From positions 124,001 to 188,000 of the forward strand of contig NZ_KB895383.1 in assembly GCF_000374825.1 (NCBI RefSeq): DNA of 64,000 nt. The letters run 5' to 3'. Shown here in pieces: positions 45,738-55,716 of this stretch (its first letter is position 1; each line of letters opens with the position of its first letter). Source of the DNA: Paenibacillus sanguinis 2301083 = DSM 16941. GTDB lineage: Bacteria; Bacillota; Bacilli; Paenibacillales; Paenibacillaceae. Under the pieces are notes generated by a model. The model searched no databases and had not been told where the DNA came from. It saw only the letters and a program-made list of their open reading frames with translations. A program made the translations under genes and the position numbers.

Positions 45738-45845
45738 CCCGTCCTTCTTGTAAGAACATCTTGTTCGGCGCTTGAATAGGGGACCGGAACTGGGGGATTA
45801 AGTGAAGCTTTCATGGATCAGCCACAGAAGGTTTAAGGGAATAGC

Positions 45846-45875
45846 TCTACAAAGCGTAGAGAAATCGGTTATAAT
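45846..45875 (+). promoter_or_regulatory. Promoter of the YebC2 gene
   Basis: TCTACA, 18 nt, TATAAT at 45870-45875, 33 nt before the start. Confidence 0.55.
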
Positions 45876-45908
45876 AGTTAGGTAGATTATAAGGAAAGTG
45901 GGAAGAGT

Positions 45909-46631
45909 ATGGGCCGCAAATGGAACAATATTAAAGAGAAGAAAGCTTCAAAGGATGCCAATACCAGCCGAGTTTATGCAAAATTTGGCGTAGAAATTTA
46001 TGTTGCCGCCAAGAAAGGCGAGCCGGACCCGGAATCGAACCGTGCATTGAAGGTTGTTCTGGAAAGAGCCAAAACGTACAACGTACCTAAAGCGATCATC
46101 GATCGGGCGCTTGACAAGGCCAAGGGCAGCTCGGAAGAAACCTATCATGAACTGCGTTACGAAGGTTTTGGACCGAATGGCTCCATGGTCATTGTAGATA
46201 CATTAACGAACAACGTGAACCGCACGGCACCGGAGGTTCGTTCCGCGTTTAACAAAAATGGCGGAAATATGGGTGTCAGCGGTTCTGTTTCTTATATGTT
46301 TGATGCTACAGCGGTAATCGGGATGGAAGGTAAAACCCTTGATGAGGTGTTTGATATTTTGCTAGAAGCTGACATTGAGGTGCGCGACATCATTGAAGAG
46401 GACGAGTCGGTCATTGTATATGCCGAGCCTGACCAGTTCCATGTTGTGCAGGAAGCGCTCAAGAATGCAGGCATCACTGAATTTACAGTAGCCGAGCTAA
46501 CTATGCTGGCCCAAAATGAAGTAACGCTTGCGCCCGATGCTGAAGCGCAGTTTGAGAAGTTGATTGATGCGCTAGAGGATTTGGAGGATGTACAGCAGGT
46601 GTACCATAACGTGGAATTTGCTGAGGAATAG
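45909..46631 (+). CDS. YebC/TACO1 family protein, YeeN (YebC2) type
   Basis: A 240-residue protein once described as a transcriptional regulator. The N-terminus [26 protein letters not shown] matches B. subtilis YeeN rather than YrbC (which begins MAGHSKW). Three alpha/beta domains follow, with the conserved [13 protein letters not shown] [24 protein letters not shown]. YebC proteins have recently been linked to translation of proline-rich sequences, as has mitochondrial TACO1. It is transcribed from its own promoter after the ABC-F terminator. Confidence 0.9.
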   Translation: MGRKWNNIKEKKASKDANTSRVYAKFGVEIYVAAKKGEPDPESNRALKVVLERAKTYNVPKAIIDRALDKAKGSSEETYHELRYEGFGPNGSMVIVDTLTNNVNRTAPEVRSAFNKNGGNMGVSGSVSYMFDATAVIGMEGKTLDEVFDILLEADIEVRDIIEEDESVIVYAEPDQFHVVQEALKNAGITEFTVAELTMLAQNEVTLAPDAEAQFEKLIDALEDLEDVQQVYHNVEFAEE

Positions 46632-46733
46632 GGCAAGTGACCAGGAGTAGATGACAAGGCTGATCGGGTGCACATGCATCCCTCAGCCTTTTTGTTGCTG
46701 TTCAAAATATGAATTCAAAAGAAGGTCCTGAAA

Positions 46734-48293
46734 TTGCATGAGCATAAAACATCCAGTTTGCTGTCTTTATGGTTTAATTTTAAATTTCGTCTCCTTGTAG
46801 GAGGCGCTTTTGTAGGGTTGACAGCCGGTATTGTGGTTGTGTTATACCGTTTTGTGCTGGAGGAAGTACTTGGTGCTGTGCTCCAATGGTACGGTTATCT
46901 CCAACAGCATCTTTGGTACCTTCCTTTATGGCTGGTGCTATTATCATTTGCCGGATGGATTACAGGCAAACTTGTCGTTTGGCAGCCGATGATTTCCGGC
47001 AGCGGAATACCGCAGGTCAAAGGTATATTGCTAAATAAATTGCAAATGAATTGGTGGAAAGGGCTGATCGCCAAATTCATTGGAGGAACACTGAGCATAG
47101 GCTCAGGCTTATCTCTTGGACGCGAAGGTCCATCCATTCAAATTGGGTCCAGCGTCGGGCAAGGGGTGAGCCGCATTTTGCGCCGCTCCAAAACGGAGGA
47201 GCGCATGCTCGTGACCTGCGGAGCCAGTGCGGGACTGGCAGCCGCGTTTAACGCTCCGATAGCAGGGGTTATTTTTGCACTAGAAGAGATGCATACGAAT
47301 TTCTCACCTCTCATTATGATTGTAGCTTTGGCATCGTCCCTCGTAGCTGACTTTGTATCCAAAGAATTTTTTGGATTAAGTCCGATTTTCCAGCTATCTT
47401 CTATAGGCATCTTGCCACTCAGCCAATACGTTCATCTGATCATTCTAGGCATTGTCGTAGGTGTTGGTGGTATCGGGTTTAATAAAGCGATCTACGCCTT
47501 TCAAAATTTATATCGGAAAATCAAGCTGATGCCTGCTGCATTTCGTCCTGTTCTGCCTTTTCTTCTGTCCGGCATATTAGGTTTGACGTTGCCTCAGGTA
47601 TTGGGAGGGGGAAATCATCTAGTTAATGAGCTGGTTGATCAGGCAATTCCGTTGAAGCTGCTGCTGCTGCTTTTAGTCGTCAAGTTTGTCTTCACGATGT
47701 TCAGCTACGGATCGGCTGCACCGGGAGGCATTTTTTTGCCTATGCTTGTCATCGGAGGGATGTTAGGCGTGGTGTATTGCAAGGCAGTTAATGGCTTGAC
47801 CGGAGCGAGCTTGAGTGAGGGGGGATTTCTCATTCTGGCCATGGCGGGGTATTTCACGGCCAGTGTCAGATCACCCATAACAGGCATTATCCTGATTACA
47901 GAAATGACGGGTTCATTCTCTAATCTGCTCTCTACAGGTATAGTATGTCTTGTTGCTTACATGACAGCAGAACTGTTCCGCTCTCATCCTATCTATGAGG
48001 TGCTGCTGGAGCGGTTTTTGCGTCAGGGAACAGGTCAGATTGGCAATGAATCAACAGAGAAAGTTGTGCTTGAGATCCCGGTTAATCATGGTTCTCCACT
48101 GGATGGGTTAGCTATTAAGGATTTTCAATGGCCAGGACATTGTCTGATCGTATCGGTTAAACGAGGATCCACTGAAATCATTCCGGGGGGCGATTTCATC
48201 CTGCTAGCCGGTGATTATTTAGTAGTGTTAACGGATGATAGTTATGCCAGTCAGGTGCAAATGACCTTACAACAAGCCACTTATATAGGGTGA
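46734..48293 (+). CDS. ClC-family chloride/proton antiporter with TrkA-C-like tail
   Basis: A 519-residue membrane protein with the eighteen-helix ClC fold. Selectivity motifs are GSGIPQ, GREGPS with the external gating Glu, and GGIFLPM. A Glu in FALEE at the internal proton position indicates a Cl-/H+ exchanger rather than a channel. Residues about 440-519 form a soluble TrkA-C-like domain (LDGLAIKDFQWPGHCLIVSVKRG, GGDFILLAGDYLVVLTDD), probably ligand-regulated. It starts at TTG after GAAGGT; a nearby ATG is out of frame. Confidence 0.9.
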   Translation: MHEHKTSSLLSLWFNFKFRLLVGGAFVGLTAGIVVVLYRFVLEEVLGAVLQWYGYLQQHLWYLPLWLVLLSFAGWITGKLVVWQPMISGSGIPQVKGILLNKLQMNWWKGLIAKFIGGTLSIGSGLSLGREGPSIQIGSSVGQGVSRILRRSKTEERMLVTCGASAGLAAAFNAPIAGVIFALEEMHTNFSPLIMIVALASSLVADFVSKEFFGLSPIFQLSSIGILPLSQYVHLIILGIVVGVGGIGFNKAIYAFQNLYRKIKLMPAAFRPVLPFLLSGILGLTLPQVLGGGNHLVNELVDQAIPLKLLLLLLVVKFVFTMFSYGSAAPGGIFLPMLVIGGMLGVVYCKAVNGLTGASLSEGGFLILAMAGYFTASVRSPITGIILITEMTGSFSNLLSTGIVCLVAYMTAELFRSHPIYEVLLERFLRQGTGQIGNESTEKVVLEIPVNHGSPLDGLAIKDFQWPGHCLIVSVKRGSTEIIPGGDFILLAGDYLVVLTDDSYASQVQMTLQQATYIG

Positions 48294-48325
48294 CTGGGCT
48301 TGTGATGCAACAGAACGATAGACTA

Positions 48326-48354
48326 TAGACTTCCACCATGTGGAGGTCTATTTG
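48326..48354 (+). terminator. Terminator of the ClC gene
   Basis: The stem TAGACTTCCAC/GTGGAGGTCTA with a short loop, then a brief T-run. Confidence 0.6.
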
Positions 48355-48488
48355 CTCTGGCTACCTGCGGTGAATCTACGATCGGCATACGGTCAATTTA
48401 CTATTCTCCATATCGGTTATTGTCGGTTCAGGGGTTAGAGTGCCATAATCGAAGGGATAGAGACTTTGAAGGGAAGGTGTGAAAAAGC

Positions 48489-50237
48489 TTGGATTACCTT
48501 CGCAGACAATCGTTCCGCCACAAACTCCAAGTTGCATTTCTTGCCGTCATTGTGCTCTCCGTGCTGATGACCGGCGGGCTATCTTATTACATATCGGCTG
48601 CTACGCTGGAGAAGAATGCGCTCAAGCTTACACAGGATACGGTGGTCAGGTCTGCGCAGATTGTAGATGAGAAGCTGAACAAGCTGATGCTCATCATGAT
48701 GACATTCATGATCAGTCAGCCCTTCTACGATATGCTGAAGGATACTGCATCCGGGGATGCCAGCAGGTATTATACACATCTGAATGATCTTGATAACGTT
48801 TTCTCGCAGGCGCGGATTGCCGAGCCGCTCATTCATTCCATCTATGTCTCCACACCAATCGGTGAATTCTATCCTTCGTCTATGAACCGTAACCGGGCGA
48901 ACTCATTCGAGAATACCTTTTTGTATGAACGTATTGAGCGGGAGAAGAAGAACATCTGGGTGGAGGGGCATGAGGACATGCTCTTCTCTGGAGGAGATCG
49001 CGTCATTTCGCTGATTCTGGAGCCCATTTTCGATATCCAGGTTAACAATGTCTATATTGTTGTGAACATTCGCGAGGACGGCTTCCGCAAGCTGGTACAG
49101 GGAGGCACGGGGGCAGGAGCGTCGAGCTTCCTGCTTAATGCGGAAGGAGAGACTGTGTACCCAGCGAGGCAGCCTCTGGTTCGGCAAGCTGTGGATGCAG
49201 GCAGCCTGAGGGTTATGATGAACCGTAAGGAAGGCAATCAATCCTTTGAATTAAACGGCAAAACCTATCTGCTGAACTATGCCCGGCTAGGCATTGCGGA
49301 TTGGACGATGACAACGATTCAGTCTCAGGCCAGCGTGCTCAAGGATATGGTTTATGTGAAATGGTTAATCGCCGGGGTAGTCTTGACGGCATTTATTGTA
49401 GCTGCATTAATTTCCGGGGCATTTACGCGCTATCTGCTGAAGCCCTTGCAGAGGCTTATGAAGGTGATGAGACGGGTGGAGAACAATGATTTATCCGCCC
49501 GTTTTGAAAGCAGCAGCGGAGACGAGCTGGCTCAGGTTGGCCTTCGGTTTAACCGGATGCTGGAGCAAATTGTGGTATTGATCGAAGAGGTTACGGAAGC
49601 ACAGACGAACAAGCGGTCAGCCGAGATCAAGGCGTTGTCAGCGCAGATGGACCCGCATTTTCTGTACAATACCCTGAACACTATCTACTGGAAGCTCAAT
49701 TTGAAGCAGGTCGAACCCTCGCAAAAGATGGTCATGTCCCTCTCCCGGCTATTTCAGCTTGGATTGAATAAGGGTCAGGAAATTACGACCTTGTCGAAGG
49801 AGTTGGAGCATGTACGCCAGTACCTGGAACTGCAATCAAGCTGTTATGAAGGGTTGTTCTCCTATGAAATCCAGGTACATGAGCCGGGGTTATACTCACT
49901 TGCTATTCCGCGTATTATTTTGCAGCCTCTGGTGGAGAACAGCATCCTGCATGGTTTCCACGACCTGGAGAATGGTGGACGAATTAAAATCGAGATTGCC
50001 GGAGAGGAAGATCGCTGGACGATGACCGTCAGTGACAATGGCAGCGGCATGGAAGAGAGCCAGGTTCGCGCGCTCTTCTGGCGGGAATCGGAGAAGGGAT
50101 ACGCGGTATCCAATCTCATTCGGCGGCTTCAGCTCTATTACGGGGACTATGCTGAATTTTATGTAGATAGTACACCGGACAAGGGAACGACCATACGAAT
50201 TACTTTGCCCAAGAAGGGAGAACGTGCGGATGAGTAA
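48489..50237 (+). CDS. Sensor histidine kinase, YesM-like
   Basis: A 582-residue membrane kinase. A first helix at about residues 13-35 is followed by a large extracellular sensor region (dCache-like, about 36-285), a second helix at about 293-313, HAMP near 313-365, and the His_kinase domain. The phosphoacceptor lies in MDPHFLYNTLN near residue 390, and the ATPase N box and G box are QPLVENSILHGF and DNGSGM. This class senses extracellular carbohydrates via a binding lipoprotein in Paenibacillus and Bacillus. The TTG start follows GGAAGGTG. It overlaps the regulator gene by 8 nt. Confidence 0.9.
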   Translation: MDYLRRQSFRHKLQVAFLAVIVLSVLMTGGLSYYISAATLEKNALKLTQDTVVRSAQIVDEKLNKLMLIMMTFMISQPFYDMLKDTASGDASRYYTHLNDLDNVFSQARIAEPLIHSIYVSTPIGEFYPSSMNRNRANSFENTFLYERIEREKKNIWVEGHEDMLFSGGDRVISLILEPIFDIQVNNVYIVVNIREDGFRKLVQGGTGAGASSFLLNAEGETVYPARQPLVRQAVDAGSLRVMMNRKEGNQSFELNGKTYLLNYARLGIADWTMTTIQSQASVLKDMVYVKWLIAGVVLTAFIVAALISGAFTRYLLKPLQRLMKVMRRVENNDLSARFESSSGDELAQVGLRFNRMLEQIVVLIEEVTEAQTNKRSAEIKALSAQMDPHFLYNTLNTIYWKLNLKQVEPSQKMVMSLSRLFQLGLNKGQEITTLSKELEHVRQYLELQSSCYEGLFSYEIQVHEPGLYSLAIPRIILQPLVENSILHGFHDLENGGRIKIEIAGEEDRWTMTVSDNGSGMEESQVRALFWRESEKGYAVSNLIRRLQLYYGDYAEFYVDSTPDKGTTIRITLPKKGERADE

Positions 50238-51864
50238 TCATGAGGAAGTCAAGCTCTGCATTATCGATGATATTAAAAGCGTGGTGGAAGGTCTGACCGC
50301 CATGAGGTGGGAGGACGAGGGAATTCGGGTTGTCGGGGTAGCCAGCCATGGGGAAGAGGGGCTTCAGCTCATTGAGAAATGGTGTCCGGATTTGATCATC
50401 ACGGATATACGCATGCCTAGGATGGATGGATTAAGTCTGCTGCGGGCAGTTTTGGAAGAAAACCGTTGCTGCAAGGTCATTTTGATTAGCGGTTATGCTG
50501 ATTTTGAATATGCGCAGCAGGCGGTGCAATTGGGAGCCTTTGATTTTGTAGTCAAGCCTTTTTCAGAAGAGGATATTATGTCAACGGTACTGCGAGCCAA
50601 GTCGGCGATTATGGCCGAGCGGTCCAAGCTGCTAAGCCAGGCGGAAATGGAGGCCAAGCTGCGGGAAAGCATGCCGGTATTGCGGAATGAATACTTTGCA
50701 ATGCTGGTAAGTCATCGCACTTCATGGGAAGAAGCCTCCAGACGGTGGGATTTCCTGAATATTGATCTCGCCCCGCAAGGCTTTGTGGTCATGCTAACGG
50801 AGATTGATCGCTTTCAGGAGCGAGTTGCCGAGATGTCCATCCGGGAGATGGAGCTGATTCGCTTCTCCTTGTTGAACATTATGCAGGAGACTTTGGCCGA
50901 TTATGCCCGTAGTGTCGTTTTTCGTGCTCGTCATGACCGATATCTGGCTGTACTCAATGCCCCGGATGTGTCCCGTCCATTTAGTCCAGTAGAAATTGCA
51001 GAGCAGTGCTGTCGTAATATTGAACGGTACACCAAATTTACGATTTCAGTTGGCATCGGCGGCAGAGTGGAGGAGATCAGTGAATTGCCGGATTCCTACC
51101 GTCAGGCCCAACGGGCATTGTCCCACCATCTGTTCACCGAAGGAAACACGGCAATTATGTACCACGATATTCACCAAAGCGGAAGTCAGGAACCGCTGGC
51201 CCTGGAATATAAGGATGAATTGCTGCTTGCCCTTCGCTCGGGGAATGCTGAGCGGACAGGGGCTATTTTAGCTGCCATCTCGGACACATTGCAGGGCCTG
51301 ATCTCACGGCAAAATCCTGATTATCTTCTCAGCTTGTACGATGAGTTGGCGGCCTCAGCCATCCGTACCTTCTACGAAATGATTCCGTATTCAGACATTC
51401 AGCCGCTCATTCAGCGGTTTCGTGCAGTACAAGGGACAGCCGGGTTATCGCTCTCCTCTTTGCAGCGTCAGTTGCTGGTCCTGTGTACGGAGGGAGCGGA
51501 ATTGGTGCGTAGGAACAGCTTGTCCGAAGGGCAGCGGGTCATCTATGAAGCTATTGATTATATAAAGGGCCGCTTATCCCGGGATATTACCGTTGGCGAA
51601 TGCGCTGCCCATGTTCATCTCAGTGCCAGTTACTTTTCCAGCCTGTTCAAGAAGGTGACAGGAATGACGGTAACGCAGTATATGACCTCGGAACGCATTC
51701 AGAAGGCAAAGCTGCTGCTGGTAGAAGGGGTGCAGGTGCAGGAGGTAGCTTCCGCCGTAGGTTATGAGGAGCGCCGGTATTTTAGCGAAATGTTCAAAAA
51801 GGTGACGGGTCAGACACCATCGGAGTTCAGAGCAGGCTATCACCCCGATCGGCCAGAGGTGTGA
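50230..51864 (+). CDS. Response regulator, YesN-like (receiver + AraC HTH)
   Basis: A 544-residue transcription factor. The receiver has acidic pair Asp13/Asp14, phosphoacceptor Asp59 in IITDIRMP and Lys109 in FVVKPF. A middle region of about 300 residues is the usual YesN-type linker. The C-terminal AraC domain contains RDITVGECAAHVHLSASYFSSLFKKVTG and EVASAVGYEERRYFSEMFKKVTGQTP. The ATG lies in the kinase gene with GGGAGA eight bases upstream. It is expected to switch on the transporter and enzyme genes downstream. Confidence 0.9.
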   Translation: MSNHEEVKLCIIDDIKSVVEGLTAMRWEDEGIRVVGVASHGEEGLQLIEKWCPDLIITDIRMPRMDGLSLLRAVLEENRCCKVILISGYADFEYAQQAVQLGAFDFVVKPFSEEDIMSTVLRAKSAIMAERSKLLSQAEMEAKLRESMPVLRNEYFAMLVSHRTSWEEASRRWDFLNIDLAPQGFVVMLTEIDRFQERVAEMSIREMELIRFSLLNIMQETLADYARSVVFRARHDRYLAVLNAPDVSRPFSPVEIAEQCCRNIERYTKFTISVGIGGRVEEISELPDSYRQAQRALSHHLFTEGNTAIMYHDIHQSGSQEPLALEYKDELLLALRSGNAERTGAILAAISDTLQGLISRQNPDYLLSLYDELAASAIRTFYEMIPYSDIQPLIQRFRAVQGTAGLSLSSLQRQLLVLCTEGAELVRRNSLSEGQRVIYEAIDYIKGRLSRDITVGECAAHVHLSASYFSSLFKKVTGMTVTQYMTSERIQKAKLLLVEGVQVQEVASAVGYEERRYFSEMFKKVTGQTPSEFRAGYHPDRPEV

Positions 51865-51869
51865 GGCTA

Positions 51870-52700
51870 ATGACAAATTCAGCTCTGCAACGCTCCTGTG
51901 TTATTTATGCCAATTATTCCGCGCACACCAAACCTCATGCTGTTGAATATACCAGCGGGCTGACCTTCTATCTGTTCCGGCTGCAGGCAGAAGGAACCTG
52001 CCGTATGCTGGTGGAAGGAAAATATGAGACCGTGATTCCTGGCGATCTGCTCATTTATCCGCCCGATCAGCCATACGGACTTCATGTGCTGCCCCGGAAC
52101 AGACCCCAATCGCAGGAGGTTCAACCCGTCGCAGACTATTTTCTGGCTGGTAAGGGAGAGTGGATAGACGCGTGGTGGAAGGAGAAAGGCTTGCCAATCA
52201 GAACAAACATCGGCTTTGACGATACGGTCATTACCTTATGGAAGCATATCATCGGGGAGAAGAAGAAGCTCATGCAGAACCAAGAGGAGATCATGGACTA
52301 TCTGCTTAGAACGCTTTGCCTGACCCTGGAGCAAGTGGTTGAGATCAAGCAGCACCGCAAGGGGGGAGATGCCGCATACAAGCTTAAGCAATTCATCGAG
52401 AATCATGCCCATGAACCTCTCAGTCTGGAAAAAATATCGGCCTCCGTCGGGTTAAGTGTCTCTCGCTGCTCCTATCTGTTCAAAGCCGCTTTTGGCCAAT
52501 CGATGTTCGCCTATTGTATTGATGTCAGGCTAAAGCTTGCGCAGCAGCAAGTGCTTTATAGTAATCTGGCCCTGGAGCAGGTTGCCGAGAACACAGGCTT
52601 TCAGAGCTACGCTCATTTTTGCCGTGTGTTCCGTGAACGTTTCGGGCATCCTCCGGGAGAATATCGACGCCAATTCGGCTTTCAATTCAATCACTATTGA
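51870..52700 (+). CDS. AraC-family transcriptional regulator
   Basis: A 276-residue regulator with an N-terminal cupin-like sensor (HTKPHAVEYTSGLTFYLFRLQAEG and PGDLLIYPPDQPYGLHVL). The C-terminal HTH is of AraC type (PLSLEKISASVGLSVSRCSYLFKAAFGQSM, then VAENTGFQSYAHFCRVFRERFGHPPGEYRR). It lies five bases after the YesN-like regulator stop, so the three regulators form one operon. The ATG with AGAGGTG eight bases upstream is chosen over an overlapping GTG. It ends one base before the convergent oxidoreductase stop. Confidence 0.86.
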   Translation: MTNSALQRSCVIYANYSAHTKPHAVEYTSGLTFYLFRLQAEGTCRMLVEGKYETVIPGDLLIYPPDQPYGLHVLPRNRPQSQEVQPVADYFLAGKGEWIDAWWKEKGLPIRTNIGFDDTVITLWKHIIGEKKKLMQNQEEIMDYLLRTLCLTLEQVVEIKQHRKGGDAAYKLKQFIENHAHEPLSLEKISASVGLSVSRCSYLFKAAFGQSMFAYCIDVRLKLAQQQVLYSNLALEQVAENTGFQSYAHFCRVFRERFGHPPGEYRRQFGFQFNHY

Positions 52701-52701
52701 G

Positions 52702-54213
52702 TCAAGCATCAGGGTCCTCATACAATACTTGACTCTCTTGGACGAGTACAGCATTCAACTCATTGTACTTTACATGCTGAACGATGCCGTCCGCATCTAT
52801 TGCCAGTACGGCGGCGATAGCAGCCGATTGCCCCAAAATCATAAACACAGGCTCCATCCGAATGGAGCCGTAGGCTGCATGGGTAGCGGAGACGCAGATG
52901 GGTACGATTAAATTTGTACATTCCAACCGTTTCGGAACAATTGCCCGATAGCTGATGGGATAAGGGGCTTTTAATCTTACATAAAATCCGCCCTCGGTGC
53001 TTACATGTCCATCTTCATTTACATAGTATTGGGTATGATGCGAGTCCATAGCGAAGGAGCCCATTCCTATGGAATCCGGCACCGGGTTGTCCAGTCTGAC
53101 ATCATGCTCCGTTATTACATAATCACCAATCATTCGGCGGGATTCTCTAATGTATAACTGAGGTGTCCAATGACCGGTCTCAACAAATTCATCGAGTGGG
53201 AGTCCCCACGGCTTATAAACATTCCGGATATCCTCCGGCACGCGCGGATGGTTCTGAATAGTCCAGACATAACCTTGCTGATAGATTCGGTGGGCTTCCC
53301 AGATCTGTTCACGTGTACGATAATCTGCTTCTGCATAGTTGTGATTCATGCCGTTATAATCCGTAGAAATGCCGCTGTTGTTGTTAGAATCCGTCTTGTC
53401 CGGGGTAACCCGATTTAATTTAAAGAACCGGGAGCTCTGACCTTGCTCAATGGCCCGGAACAGGATTTCATAATCCGCCTCGTTATATCCTTCCGGCTTT
53501 TCGATGGTCAGACGGTTGTCCGGATTGTCCGTAAGGCACATACGGAAGTTGTAGGCTTGCAGCTTGTCGTCCCCATCACCGACATTGCCGCCACGATCAG
53601 CATTAACACGCAGGAGCAGTCCGCTGGAGGGGACGCCTTTCACCCTATAAGGATCAATCCCGGCGGGCAGTTCATTAAGTTCATCACCGGGCTGAATGCC
53701 GTTAAGCGTCTCCCCGTATTGTGAATTCGACTCCCGGCCAACAAAGTAGGAAACGCCCGCCTTGCCCATCAAATCTCCTTCATATGTAGCGTCAATAAAT
53801 ACTTTAGCTCTGTAAATGGCTGCGGATTCGGTACGAAGGGCAGTGATTTTTGTTCCTTGTTTGGTCACTCCTTTTTGCAAGTCCAGCCTTTCCCCATAAA
53901 CGACTTCAATATGGTGTTCGGCCACCCAATCCTGCAACACTTCGAGCGCTACCTTGGGTTCAAACAGCCAGCATGCCCCATCTTGCGAATACTTTCTAGC
54001 GACCCGCTGGTAAAATTCCAAGGATAATCCGCCGATCGCCTGCTTCATCCCGACATCCGTATCACCAAGACCGCCGCTGGTCAGCCCCCCGATGCGCTGG
54101 CCTGGCTCAATCACGATCACCGTTTTGCCCATTTTTTTCGCTTGAACAGCCGCCGTGATCCCCGCTGCCGTTCCTCCGTAGATAACAATATCATAATGTT
54201 TCTCCTGGCTCAT
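52702..54213 (-). CDS. FAD-dependent oxidoreductase (FAD_oxidored, PF12831 type)
   Basis: A 503-residue soluble flavoprotein. The dinucleotide loop DIVIYGGTAAGITAAVQAKKMGKTVIVIEP starts near residue 8; GGLTSGGLGDTDVG and GKAGVSYFVGRES follow, as does the C-terminal FMILGQSAAIAAVLAID. No substrate is known for this family, which is common next to glycosidase and sugar-transport genes. The ATG with GGAGGAGG upstream is used; 33 upstream in-frame codons overlap the promoter region. It is divergent from the first GH130-type gene. It is probably a redox enzyme for a sugar or its derivative, but that is inference. Confidence 0.8.
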   Translation of the reverse strand: MSQEKHYDIVIYGGTAAGITAAVQAKKMGKTVIVIEPGQRIGGLTSGGLGDTDVGMKQAIGGLSLEFYQRVARKYSQDGACWLFEPKVALEVLQDWVAEHHIEVVYGERLDLQKGVTKQGTKITALRTESAAIYRAKVFIDATYEGDLMGKAGVSYFVGRESNSQYGETLNGIQPGDELNELPAGIDPYRVKGVPSSGLLLRVNADRGGNVGDGDDKLQAYNFRMCLTDNPDNRLTIEKPEGYNEADYEILFRAIEQGQSSRFFKLNRVTPDKTDSNNNSGISTDYNGMNHNYAEADYRTREQIWEAHRIYQQGYVWTIQNHPRVPEDIRNVYKPWGLPLDEFVETGHWTPQLYIRESRRMIGDYVITEHDVRLDNPVPDSIGMGSFAMDSHHTQYYVNEDGHVSTEGGFYVRLKAPYPISYRAIVPKRLECTNLIVPICVSATHAAYGSIRMEPVFMILGQSAAIAAVLAIDADGIVQHVKYNELNAVLVQESQVLYEDPDA

Positions 54214-54253
54214 TTTTAGCTCCTCCTCCATGATGATTTGGCTTGCCAACGTT

Positions 54254-54282
54254 ATTATAAAGTGTTGAACGCTTGGCGAGAA
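54254..54282 (-). promoter_or_regulatory. Candidate promoter of the divergent FAD oxidoreductase
   Basis: On the minus strand TTCTCG, 17 nt, perfect TATAAT (54259-54254), 41 nt before the start. The -35 is poor, which suits activator control. Confidence 0.4.
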
Positions 54283-54394
54283 TGATGGATCTTCCTTTTC
54301 TATTTGATGCATCTTACTGTTTTTGCGAGAGTGTGGAAAGGCTTCAGCAATTAGGGTTTAATGAAATGGAAAAACGGTAAAACAGGAGGAACCT

Positions 54395-55624
54395 ATGAAA
54401 CCCCAATTTCGCTATTCAAGCAAGCCCGTCCTCGAACCTGTACCTGGTTGCAATTGGGCGGATAAAATGGTGTTAAATCCGGCTATCGTTAAAGACCCGG
54501 AGTCTGATGACATTCATATGCTTTTTCGGGCAACGGGCCCATGGCCGCAAAAGAGAAGAGCAGGTTGCCACGATCCTTACCCGATTTTCCTGGGGTACGC
54601 CAAGAGCAAGGACGGGGGAGAAACATGGGATGCAGACTTCTCAAGACCCGCTCTGGCTCCTGCCTTGGGGTATGACGAACACGAGCTGTATATCACGGAT
54701 ATCCGCGGCAACAAGGTGCGGAACTATGCTAATGGTTGTGTGGAAGATCCACGTATCTTTTATGTTGAAGGACAGCTCTATTTGACGGTTGCTTGCCGTC
54801 CGTTTCCTCCAGGGCCGTATTGGCTTAGCAGCCAGCATCCTCCGATACAAACGCGCTTTGAATATGTTCCTGACTGGATATTTGCAGGGGATGATTCCGA
54901 TCCGTTTATACAAACAGCCCGTTCCAACGATACAGTCAGTGTTCTCTACAAGCTGAATTTGAGCGCATTGAAGCAGGGGAATTATGAAGGCGCGTTTCAG
55001 TATGTAGGTCCGCTGACTGAGGGGCATGTGAGTGATAATCGGGATGTATTTTTATTTCCTGAGAAAATGTGGATTGCAGGCAAACAGCAGTATCTTATGC
55101 TGCATCGTCCTATGAATGTTGCTCCGTTTGAAGGAGGGGAAGAGGTGAATAAGCCTTCCATTTATTTGGCGGCAGCGGAATGGATGGAGGATTTTGCTTC
55201 ACCTAAAGCGAGCCACAGGCTGCTGGCCCATCCTGTCTTTGAATGGGAGGAGAATCGTGTCGGCGCAAGCTGGCCACCGCTGCCTCTGGGGAATAAAGAG
55301 TGGCTGCTAGCTTACCACGCGAAGAAGGATGCCAAGCTGGGATATACGCAATCCTTTATGATTCTCAGGGAACAGGAAAATGATTTCCCTCTGATTGTCC
55401 ACCGCTGCTCTGAGCGCTTGATGTTTGCCCAGCAGGATTGGGAAATGCCTGCGGATTACCCCACACCTTGTCTCTTCACCACTGGAGGAATAGTCATGGG
55501 GGAGAATTTGATCATGTCTTATGGCGCGGCGGATCAAAGGGTTGGTATTTCCTGGGTTCATTTTCATCAGTTAGTGGCATATATACGGAAATTTGATAAG
55601 AACGGAATAGAATTCTGTCCCTGA
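54395..55624 (+). CDS. GH130-type glycoside phosphorylase/hydrolase-like protein
   Basis: A 409-residue five-bladed beta-propeller enzyme. It shows the GH130-like core (NPAIVKDPESDDIHMLFRAT, CVEDPRIFYVEGQLYLTVAC, VLYKLNLSAL, LPLGNKEWLLAYHAKKDA and IMSYGAADQRVG). GH130 members phosphorolyse beta-mannosides or hydrolyse them, using an Asp in the EDPR segment as acid. This protein is longer than the second copy and lacks a signal peptide, so it acts in the cytoplasm on imported oligosaccharide. ACAGGAGGA precedes the ATG. The sugar specificity is not deducible. Confidence 0.75.
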   Translation: MKPQFRYSSKPVLEPVPGCNWADKMVLNPAIVKDPESDDIHMLFRATGPWPQKRRAGCHDPYPIFLGYAKSKDGGETWDADFSRPALAPALGYDEHELYITDIRGNKVRNYANGCVEDPRIFYVEGQLYLTVACRPFPPGPYWLSSQHPPIQTRFEYVPDWIFAGDDSDPFIQTARSNDTVSVLYKLNLSALKQGNYEGAFQYVGPLTEGHVSDNRDVFLFPEKMWIAGKQQYLMLHRPMNVAPFEGGEEVNKPSIYLAAAEWMEDFASPKASHRLLAHPVFEWEENRVGASWPPLPLGNKEWLLAYHAKKDAKLGYTQSFMILREQENDFPLIVHRCSERLMFAQQDWEMPADYPTPCLFTTGGIVMGENLIMSYGAADQRVGISWVHFHQLVAYIRKFDKNGIEFCP

Positions 55625-55664
55625 ACAGTGAGTCTGCCACCCTCCATTTCCAGGGCCAGGGGCC

Positions 55665-55670
55665 TATAAT
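55665..55670 (+). promoter_or_regulatory. Candidate -10 upstream of the solute-binding lipoprotein gene
   Basis: A perfect TATAAT 46 nt before the start, without a recognisable -35, as expected for a promoter needing an AraC-type activator. The flanking GGGCCAGGGGCC is an imperfect inverted repeat. Confidence 0.35.
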
Positions 55671-55716
55671 AAAAACTGAGCTCATCAAAAAATCATCAAT
55701 TAAAGGGGTAGAAGCT

